19,293 nucleotides of DNA from JAZNOQ01 sp045589215 (GTDB taxonomy: Bacteria; Bacillota; Clostridia; Oscillospirales; CAG-272): the NCBI GenBank assembly GCA_045589215.1, contig JAZNOQ010000037.1, positions 1 through 19,293 on the forward strand. Reading direction: 5' to 3'. This document shows positions 1 to 5,996 of the stretch, in pieces. Position numbers and translations under genes: made by a program. The notes below the pieces were generated by a model that was not told the origin of the DNA, made no database searches, and was given only the letters and a program-made list of their open reading frames with translations. How positions within the stretch are numbered: position 1 is the stretch's first letter; each line of letters opens with the position of its first letter.

Positions 1-1230
1 GTATCCTACGCCGACCCTTCTCTGGATCAGCGAGGTAGATGCCTTTCCTGCGGTCAATACTGCCTCGATCGCGTCCTTCAGCTTCGGATCCTCGTCACTT
101 TCTGTGTCGGGCTCGGATGATTCAAGTGCAGTATTTTGCACCGTTACCTCTTCAAACGCCTTCTGTAGCTCTGCCTCAACCTCCATTGCCGCAAGCTGGC
201 TCGGAGAATAGAACACGAAGGTTTCGGGAGGCGTTCCCGATACGTCAACGGTCTCTTCCTTCGCCTCTTGCACGAACGCCGAAGCAACCTTGGCGGGCTC
301 TTCCTTTTCTTCGTTTTTTTCCTCGTGGGGGACGATCTTCTCTTCTGCTTCGACTACTGCGGCAGGGGCTTCTGCGGGGATCTCCGCAGTAAGCTGTTCA
401 ACAACCGTCATCGGCTCTTCGGTGTGATCGACTTTTTGGGCCTTCTTCGCCATTGCATCGAGCTTTTCCTCGATGGAAGGCGCGGAGGGCGCTGATAATG
501 TCACCTTCTCCGTGATTTCCTTTGTCGACTGCTCAGACTTCTTTTCAGACTTCTTTTTTTCGTCTGTCTTGACCGTCTTTTCCGCCGCCTTTTTCGTCGG
601 GCGGGTAGCCTTCTTCACAGGCTTCTGTTCGCTCTTCTCGGTGGGCTTGTTGCTCGGAGAAGAAGCCTCGACTTCAGGCTCCTTCACAGGCTCGGGAGCT
701 TTTTTTGTCTTTCCAACGGTCTTTTTTTCGGTGGTCGCCGCTTTTTTTGCAGACGTCTTTTTGGTGCTTCCCTTCTTTTCCTTTTCAGGTGCTTCGGGTT
801 GCTTTTCTTCCGATTTTTCCTCTGCTGTCTTTTCCGTTTCTACGGGAGCCTTCTCATCTATGGGAGCTTCCTTCTTTGCGGATTTTGCGGAGGATCTTGA
901 GGTCTTCTTCGCAGTCGGCTTCTTTAAAGCGGATGCGGATCCTTCTTCGGAGGAAACGGACGGTTCGATAGGGCGATCCTTTTCGGTCAGGGGCTTCTCT
1001 TTTATGTCGGGGGTGCCGATAGGCGCAGCATCAGTTGCCTTTTCATTTTTCGCAGTGCTCGCCTTTTGTCCCGTTTTACGGGTAGAACGGACGGTCTGCG
1101 TCTTTTTCTCGGCACTCGAAGCTTTCGCGGCACGTTCGGGCGATTTCTTCTTCGCCACAGTGCTCTTCGCGGTCTCCGTCACAGCGGAAGTCTCAACCGA
1201 AGCAGGACGCTGTTCGGTTTTTGTTTCCAT
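1..1230 (-). CDS. FtsK-gamma-type DNA-binding protein with long charged tail, C-terminus outside window
   Basis: The frame opens with ATG at 1230 and stays open to base 1 (410 residues seen). Residues 1 to about 235 are Lys/Ala/Thr/Pro-rich with repeated KK-x-A-type clusters, as in histone H1-like or AlgP-like tails. Residues about 236-382 are Glu-rich and acidic. Aromatics are nearly absent except FVFY around 332-335. From residue 383 the sequence becomes ordered: DAIEAVLTAGKAS, then TSLIQRRVGVGY at the window edge. This closely matches the start of the FtsK/SpoIIIE gamma winged helix, which reads polar KOPS/SRS sites on DNA. In FtsK that domain is the extreme C-terminus, after membrane helices and a RecA-like motor. 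None of those occur here, so this is not a normal FtsK. Likely an orientation-reading nucleoid or chromosome-segregation factor (inference). The nearest SD-like sequence, AAAGGA, lies about 15 bases before the ATG, rather far. Confidence 0.72.
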   Translation of the reverse strand, partial: METKTEQRPASVETSAVTETAKSTVAKKKSPERAAKASSAEKKTQTVRSTRKTGQKASTAKNEKATDAAPIGTPDIKEKPLTEKDRPIEPSVSSEEGSASALKKPTAKKTSRSSAKSAKKEAPIDEKAPVETEKTAEEKSEEKQPEAPEKEKKGSTKKTSAKKAATTEKKTVGKTKKAPEPVKEPEVEASSPSNKPTEKSEQKPVKKATRPTKKAAEKTVKTDEKKKSEKKSEQSTKEITEKVTLSAPSAPSIEEKLDAMAKKAQKVDHTEEPMTVVEQLTAEIPAEAPAAVVEAEEKIVPHEEKNEEKEEPAKVASAFVQEAKEETVDVSGTPPETFVFYSPSQLAAMEVEAELQKAFEEVTVQNTALESSEPDTESDEDPKLKDAIEAVLTAGKASTSLIQRRVGVGY

Positions 1231-1350
1231 AGTGCAGTTTCTTGATCCTTTATTAGATTTTCGGATGGGTTCGGATCAGCACGCAAAAGGCAAATTTAGG
1301 GACTTTTCTCTTCCCGAAAAGTGAAATTTGCGTGATCCGAAGACACTCCG
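1231..1350 (-). promoter_or_regulatory. 120-nt leader of the FtsK-gamma-like gene with compound hairpin
   Basis: Given the promoter at 1357-1385, the transcript should carry about 120 untranslated bases. They contain nested inverted repeats: TCGGATCA (1271-1278) with TGATCCGA (1333-1340), GCAAATTT (1290-1297) with AAATTTGC (1324-1331), and CTTTTC with GAAAAG around a 7-base loop. An 11-base bulge sits on one side. No U-run follows, so it does not look like a terminator. It could be a leader control element or a protein-binding site. No known riboswitch class is recognised. Confidence 0.45.
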
Positions 1351-1356
1351 ACTGTC

Positions 1357-1385
1357 AGTATAACATATTTTTCTCTACTTTGCAA
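1357..1385 (-). promoter_or_regulatory. Sigma-A promoter for the FtsK-gamma-like gene
   Basis: Read on the minus strand: -35 TTGCAA (1380-1385), a 17-base spacer, and -10 TATACT (1357-1362). Transcription should begin near 1350. Confidence 0.7.
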
Positions 1386-1418
1386 GTGTTTTTCATAAAA
1401 ACACCGCCCGGAAGGGCG
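1386..1418. repeat. Two adjacent palindromes between divergent promoters
   Basis: GTGTTTTT-CAT-AAAAACAC (1386-1404) is followed at once by CGCCC-GGAA-GGGCG (1405-1418). They abut the leftward -35 box and lie upstream of the trpS promoter, so neither is expected to be transcribed from those two promoters. They may be an operator, or an insulating terminator remnant. The remainder of this intergenic stretch, 1419-1466, shows nothing recognisable. Confidence 0.45.
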
Positions 1419-1466
1419 AGCAGATCTACCGTTCCAAGTACAATTCGCAAAAAAGCGCCATTCCCC

Positions 1467-1495
1467 TTGACAAAACGGAGTTTATATTTTATAAT
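1467..1495 (+). promoter_or_regulatory. Consensus sigma-A promoter for trpS
   Basis: TTGACA (1467-1472), a 17-base spacer, and TATAAT (1490-1495): both hexamers are perfect consensus. The start point near 1502 leaves a leader of only about 32 bases before the ATG at 1534, too short for a T-box. Confidence 0.88.
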
Positions 1496-1533
1496 AATGT
1501 ATCAATGAAATTTACAGAGATGAGGATTACTCT

Positions 1534-2538
1534 ATGCTTGGCGAACAAAAGGTATCATATTCGGGCATTCAGCCCAGCGGAAACTTGACCATCGGAAATT
1601 ACCTCGGGGCGCTTTCCCGTTTTTCCGAATTTTCGGACGCATATAAATGCTTCTACTGCGTTGTGGATGAGCACGCGATCACGGTTCGGCAGGTCCCTGC
1701 CGAGCTTCGCCGCAGGACCTACGAGACGCTCGCACTTTATATTGCGGCAGGACTTGATCCCGAGAAAAATACGCTCTACGTACAGTCGCACGTCCCCGCA
1801 CACGCGGAGATTTCCTGGATCCTCAACTGCTTCACGATGTTCGGTGAGCTTTCCCGAATGACGCAGTTCAAGGACAAGAGCGCGAAGCACGCAGACAACA
1901 TCAACGCAGGGCTTTTCACGTATCCCGTCCTGATGGCGGCTGACATTCTGCTCTATCAAACCGACGTCGTTCCCGTTGGCATCGACCAGAAGCAGCACGT
2001 TGAGCTTTGCCGCGATATCGCAACACGCTTTAATCAGATCCACGAAGGCACGTTTACGATCCCCGAGCCGATCCTCGCGACAAACGGAAAGAAGATCATG
2101 TCGCTCGCAGAGCCGACACAGAAAATGAGCAAGTCCGATCCGAACCCGAACGCCGTCGTTTACATTCTCGACGACAAGGACACGATCATTCGCAAGTTCA
2201 AGCGCGCCGTGACCGACTCCGAGGCGATCGTCCGCTTTGATGAATCGAAGCCCGGTGTCAGCAACCTGATGTCGATCTACTCCTGCTTTACGGGCAAGAC
2301 CAATGAGGAGATCGAGGCAGAATTTGCAGGCAAGGGCTACGCCGACTTCAAGCTTGCGGTCGGAGAGACCTGTGCCGATGCGCTTGCACCCGTTCAGCAG
2401 AGATTTCACGAGCTGCTTGCGGACAAGGGATACCTTGAAGCACAAATGAAAAAGGGTGCTGACGAAGCGTCCCGTGTTGCCTTCAAAACACTCGCAAAGG
2501 TCAGAAAGAAGCTCGGCTTCGTTCCGATGCCGAGATAA
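1534..2538 (+). CDS. trpS: Tryptophan--tRNA ligase
   Basis: Cytoplasmic class Ic aminoacyl-tRNA synthetase that charges tRNA-Trp with tryptophan using ATP. The 334 residues match the usual bacterial length. The HIGH-type signature appears as SGIQPSGNLTIGNYLG (10-25) and the KMSKS loop as QKMSKSDPN (196-204). The segment AADILLYQTDVVPVGIDQ (135-152) is the family's substrate-pocket region. The ATG is preceded by GAGG at about 8 bases. The gene is monocistronic, with its own consensus promoter upstream and a hairpin terminator 17 bases after the stop. Many Firmicutes trpS genes have a T-box leader; this one has no room for one. Confidence 0.97.
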   Translation: MLGEQKVSYSGIQPSGNLTIGNYLGALSRFSEFSDAYKCFYCVVDEHAITVRQVPAELRRRTYETLALYIAAGLDPEKNTLYVQSHVPAHAEISWILNCFTMFGELSRMTQFKDKSAKHADNINAGLFTYPVLMAADILLYQTDVVPVGIDQKQHVELCRDIATRFNQIHEGTFTIPEPILATNGKKIMSLAEPTQKMSKSDPNPNAVVYILDDKDTIIRKFKRAVTDSEAIVRFDESKPGVSNLMSIYSCFTGKTNEEIEAEFAGKGYADFKLAVGETCADALAPVQQRFHELLADKGYLEAQMKKGADEASRVAFKTLAKVRKKLGFVPMPR

Positions 2539-2554
2539 CGGTTATAAATTCCGA

Positions 2555-2590
2555 AAAGAGGCTGTCTCGAAGAGACAGCCTCTTTAAAAT
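2555..2590. terminator. Bidirectional terminator between trpS and the ispE operon
   Basis: A 14-base perfect stem, AAAGAGGCTGTCTC (2555-2568), pairs with 2572-2585 around a GAA loop. It ends in short T-runs in both directions. It sits between the convergent ends of trpS (2538) and the minus-strand gene ending at 2598, so it can stop both transcripts. Confidence 0.88.
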
Positions 2591-2597
2591 TATGACA

Positions 2598-2945
2598 TCA
2601 ATCAAGAACGACCGACTTTTTCCTTCCGTCCTTTTTTCTCGGATATTCGCGCATACGAACAACGTAGTCGAGGTTTACGACCTCTTTTTCCTTCCCGTTG
2701 TCAAGTAGGATCGCGTTTCCGTCGATCTCCGTGACCGTTCCCGTAAGCTGGGTTCCGTTGAACGTATAGATCAGGCACTCCTTGCCGACCATTCTTTTTG
2801 CGAGCTCAATCATTTTGCCGTCTCCTTTTCTCTTCTGTTTTTTCTTTTTTAAGATCTGCACTTGAATGACCTGCTGTTCCCTTTTCTGCGTGATAAGCAC
2901 AATGTACAGCAGTAAAAATACAGAAATATAGATCGCAGGATTCAC
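2598..2945 (-). CDS. Small YajC-like membrane-anchored protein with an SH3/Sm-like domain
   Basis: With the GTG start at 2945 the product has 115 residues: a single N-terminal transmembrane helix (about 4-20), a Gln/Lys-rich basic linker (about 21-44), then a compact beta-rich domain (KECLIYTFNG, TGTVTEIDGNAILLDNG, EVVNLDYVVRMREYP) and a basic tail. Helix, basic linker, small barrel is the layout of the Sec accessory protein YajC, but I see no clear YajC motif. The domain resembles a conserved Clostridia protein of unknown function. The GTG overlaps the ispE stop (GTGA) and has GGAGGTG just upstream, so translation is coupled. A second start, ATG at 2813, has its own AAAGGAG (revcomp of 2823-2829) about 8 bases before it and would give a soluble 71-residue form. 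Function unknown. Confidence 0.75.
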   Translation of the reverse strand: MNPAIYISVFLLLYIVLITQKREQQVIQVQILKKKKQKRKGDGKMIELAKRMVGKECLIYTFNGTQLTGTVTEIDGNAILLDNGKEKEVVNLDYVVRMREYPRKKDGRKKSVVLD

Positions 2946-3853
2946 CGTGCACCTCCACGCCCTACGGGATGGACCGCAAACGCGATCGGAGTCTCGCGCC
3001 CTTCGTTTAAGATCGAGGTCGAGCGCTCCGCGCTCGCGTCATCCCGAAAAATACCAAAGACCGAGGGACCGCTTCCGCTCATCATCGCAGAAACAGCACC
3101 GCTTGACAGAAGGAATTCCTTCAGCTCTGCCGCCTTCGAGTGATGCGGCAAAACGGCAGGCTCGAAAATATTATAGAGATTCTCCGATATTGCATCCGTG
3201 TCGCCGTTACGGAGGCAGGAAAGAAGCGCTTCGTAACGCCCTGTCTCCGCAGTTCCACCCGCATATTGCCCCGTAAATCCGTCAAAAATGGCATCAAGAG
3301 AACGGTACGCCTCGGGAGTGGAGACCCCTTCGCCATCCTTGACGATGACCATCGGGAGAGGCGACATATCGGGAAGCGGTGTCAGAACGTCACCGATCCC
3401 CGAGACCTCGGCAGTTCCTCCGAGAATGCAGAACGGGATATCAGCACCGAGCTTTTTCCCGATCGCACATAGCACCGCATTCGAAAACGGTTCACCCATG
3501 AGCCGGTTCAAAGCAACGAATACTGCCGCGGCATCGGTGCTTCCGCCCGCAAGCCCCGCAGAGACGGGGATCCGCTTTTCGATCTTGATATGCGTCTCCT
3601 TTTTTTCACCGAATTCATCGTAAAAAAGCATAGCCGCACGGTATGCAAGATTTTTTTCATTGCACGGAACACCTGCGTTGTCACATTCAAGTGTGATCGC
3701 ACCGTCACGCTTATCACCGACGGAAACCGTTACGGTATCATATAGAGAAACGGTTTGCATCAAGCTTCGGATATCGTGATATCCGTCAGCTCTCCGTCCC
3801 ACTACGTCGAGAAAGAGATTGATCTTGGCATAAGCCTTCAGACTGATCGTCAT
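2942..3853 (-). CDS. ispE: 4-diphosphocytidyl-2-C-methyl-D-erythritol kinase
   Basis: GHMP-family kinase of the non-mevalonate (MEP) isoprenoid pathway. It phosphorylates the 2-hydroxyl of CDP-methylerythritol with ATP. At 303 residues it has the normal length. Seen: AYAKINLFLDV with Lys10, the glycine-rich ATP loop PVSAGLAGGSTDAAA (96-110), GADIPFCILGGTA with the probable catalytic Asp138, and the C-terminal MMSGSGPSVFGIF motif. The ATG is preceded by GAGG at short spacing. It is first in a two-gene operon with the small membrane protein at 2598-2945, overlapping it by 4 bases. Confidence 0.97.
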   Translation of the reverse strand: MTISLKAYAKINLFLDVVGRRADGYHDIRSLMQTVSLYDTVTVSVGDKRDGAITLECDNAGVPCNEKNLAYRAAMLFYDEFGEKKETHIKIEKRIPVSAGLAGGSTDAAAVFVALNRLMGEPFSNAVLCAIGKKLGADIPFCILGGTAEVSGIGDVLTPLPDMSPLPMVIVKDGEGVSTPEAYRSLDAIFDGFTGQYAGGTAETGRYEALLSCLRNGDTDAISENLYNIFEPAVLPHHSKAAELKEFLLSSGAVSAMMSGSGPSVFGIFRDDASAERSTSILNEGRETPIAFAVHPVGRGGAR

Positions 3854-3907
3854 AGCACCTCGTTTTCTGCGGTTGCTGTATTTCAGAACCGCTGTCGTGT
3901 TACGGTT

Positions 3908-3936
3908 ATTTTATCACATTCGCCCACGCTTGTCAA
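3908..3936 (-). promoter_or_regulatory. Sigma-A promoter for ispE
   Basis: On the minus strand: TTGACA (3931-3936), a 17-base spacer ending in TGA (extended -10), and TAAAAT (3908-3913). It starts transcription about 50 bases before the ispE ATG. Confidence 0.8.
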
Positions 3937-4002
3937 GCACCTGTGTCAGGAAGAAAAAGGAAAGAAAATTGTGAATTTTCTATGCAAAATACAGCGAGAC
4001 CC

Positions 4003-4031
4003 TTGACGAAGGAGAGAAAAAGATTTATAAT
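4003..4031 (+). promoter_or_regulatory. Sigma-A promoter for the permease-htpG operon
   Basis: TTGACG (4003-4008), a 17-base spacer, and TATAAT (4026-4031). A second TATAAT follows at 4031-4036 without a well-spaced -35 box. The leader is about 57 bases. No CIRCE-like HrcA operator is seen, although htpG lies downstream. Confidence 0.8.
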
Positions 4032-4094
4032 ATAATGTAATATATTATACGAACGAGACAAAATCCCGTATTTGCATATAAAGGAGCGTTAAAA

Positions 4095-5972
4095 ATGTTC
4101 AAAAGCGAGAAAACAAAGCGCCTTGCCATTATTTTCGGCATCGCCTTCGTTGTTATATATTCCACACTCTTCCTGATGATCCAGGCAGGATACTCCGACG
4201 ATAGGTTTTCCTCTATCGGAAAAACCGTGCTGTCGGTGCTTTCCCCTGTCATCGCGGGCGGTGTGATCGCTTATATTCTGAATCCGATTCTGCGCTTTTT
4301 CGAAAAGGTGATCTTCAAAAAAATGAATCGCCCGCGCCTTCGCCGCGGACTCTCCCTGCTCCTCACCTATCTTCTCGTGCTTCTTCTCCTGATCGGGCTC
4401 TTTTCTGCGATCATTCCGCAGCTTGTGTCGAGCATTCAGGAATTCGGTTCGAACCTCGGCAACTATGCCTCCGCAATGCAAACGGCGCTCGTCTCGGGCT
4501 TTGACAACCTCAATCAGTATATCGATGAGCATCCCTCTGTTCGGGAGCTTCTTGAAAATATGGGTGTGTATGCGTGGATCGGGCAGATCATTGAGGAGGA
4601 TACCGCTGAGACACTTCCTCCCGTGACGGAGGGAACCGATCTTCCCATTTCCTCCGACTCTCTTCCGGAAACGCCTCCGACCGAAAGCGATCCCGAGGTA
4701 ACAATTCCCGCGACGGACGTAACCGATCCCGATTCCGCAGGTCAAACCCTCCCCGCCCCCTCCGACACAGCAGTCGACAGCTCAGAAAACACGGTAAGTG
4801 GCGATCCCTTCGATATTTTCGAAGAGCCCTCCGATGAAAGTCTCACGCAAAAGCACGAGCTTTCCTTCGAAGCATTCTCGGAGTTTATTATGAAAAAGCT
4901 GAGCCAGCTTTCGGTTTCCTTCGGAGAAAGCATCGAAAGCTTCATTGACTCCCTGATCGGCCTCGGCTTCTCCTTCCTAAACTTTATTAAAAATACCATT
5001 CTCGGCATCTTTATTTCGATCTATCTCCTCCTCGGCAAGGAACGCGTCGGCGCACAGTGCAAGCGTCTCATTTCTGCCCTTTTCCCCAAGAAGGCGGCAG
5101 ACACGATCCTCCGTATCACGAAGCGCTCCGACCGCACTGCGGGAAGATTTATTATGGGAACGTTGATCGATGCCGTGTTCGTTGCGATCGTAACGCTGAT
5201 CGCACTTACGATCTTTGACATCAAGTACGCTCTTCTCATCGCGATCATCATTGGATTTACCAATATGATCCCCTTCTTCGGTCCCTTCATCGGCGGCATT
5301 CCCTCCGCGCTCCTGCTTCTCATTGACGACATCACCACGATGGTCAACAATCCCGACGAGCCCGCGCGCTTTACGTGCATTACGTTTATCATTCTGATGC
5401 TCATCATCCAGCAGATCGACGGAAATATCATCAATCCCCGCGTCATCGGCAACAGCACGGGGCTCTCCTCGCTCGGTGTTCTCTTGTCCGTGACCATTAT
5501 GAGCGGATTTTTCGGATTCTTCGGTATGCTTCTCGGCGTACCCGTTGCTGCGATCATCATCGGCATCGTCAAGGAGATCACTGAATATCTCCTCAAGAAG
5601 AAAAAGCTCCCCGTTGCACTTGCGGCGTATTACGAGAAAAACAGCATGGTTCCTCCCGAAACACCCGAGGAGGAGCTGGAGCATCAGGAACATACCGCCT
5701 TCTACCGCTTTGCAATGCGCATCCATGAGAAGCTGCGCCATTTCTTCCGAAAGCTTCTTTACCGCAACCACGGCGAGTCGAGATCGCTGAAAATGTGGGT
5801 CAAGATGAAGCTCGGAATCCGAAGTGTAAAGCACAAGGTAAATCACACCATTCACCCCGATCATAACAAGCGCGCCGACTCTGCAGAGCCTTCGGAGAAC
5901 TCCGAAAGCGATGACAGCCCCGAGGATCATCCCAAGGATGCGGAAGACGCCGAAAATGATTCGGACAACTGA
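4095..5972 (+). CDS. AI-2E family (PerM/YdiK-type) membrane permease with long extracytoplasmic insert
   Basis: Polytopic membrane protein of the AI-2E transporter family; substrates vary (proposed: autoinducer-2 export, Na+/H+ exchange) and cannot be read here. Hydrophobic helices lie at about 10-30, 44-66, 86-112, 283-314, 354-375, 378-410, 426-440 and 457-497. Family signatures are IPFFGPFIGGIPS (392-404) and QQIDGNIINPRVIG (439-452). The 625 residues far exceed the usual 350-400. The excess lies in a Pro/Ser/Thr/Asp-rich insert at about 168-255 within the loop after helix 3, and a charged cytoplasmic tail after 500 ending in a Ser/Glu/Asp-rich stretch. AAGGAG lies 8 bases before the ATG. 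First gene of an operon; htpG follows after 24 bases. Confidence 0.9.
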   Translation: MFKSEKTKRLAIIFGIAFVVIYSTLFLMIQAGYSDDRFSSIGKTVLSVLSPVIAGGVIAYILNPILRFFEKVIFKKMNRPRLRRGLSLLLTYLLVLLLLIGLFSAIIPQLVSSIQEFGSNLGNYASAMQTALVSGFDNLNQYIDEHPSVRELLENMGVYAWIGQIIEEDTAETLPPVTEGTDLPISSDSLPETPPTESDPEVTIPATDVTDPDSAGQTLPAPSDTAVDSSENTVSGDPFDIFEEPSDESLTQKHELSFEAFSEFIMKKLSQLSVSFGESIESFIDSLIGLGFSFLNFIKNTILGIFISIYLLLGKERVGAQCKRLISALFPKKAADTILRITKRSDRTAGRFIMGTLIDAVFVAIVTLIALTIFDIKYALLIAIIIGFTNMIPFFGPFIGGIPSALLLLIDDITTMVNNPDEPARFTCITFIILMLIIQQIDGNIINPRVIGNSTGLSSLGVLLSVTIMSGFFGFFGMLLGVPVAAIIIGIVKEITEYLLKKKKLPVALAAYYEKNSMVPPETPEEELEHQEHTAFYRFAMRIHEKLRHFFRKLLYRNHGESRSLKMWVKMKLGIRSVKHKVNHTIHPDHNKRADSAEPSENSESDDSPEDHPKDAEDAENDSDN

Positions 5973-5996
5973 TCCACGAAAGGAAAAACTGAAACC

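Noticed and set aside
473..1324. Long plus-strand frame of 283 codons, rich in Phe, Ser and Val
   Set aside because: It is the antisense shadow of the Lys/Glu-rich minus-strand gene: Lys and Glu codons read backwards become Phe, Leu and Ser. The minus frame ends in a recognisable gamma domain and has a promoter.
1231..1533. T-box or other riboswitch before trpS
   Set aside because: The consensus promoter leaves only about 32 leader bases and no T-box sequence is seen.
1555..2445. Minus-strand frame of 296 codons
   Set aside because: It is the shadow of trpS, with no ribosome site or family pattern.
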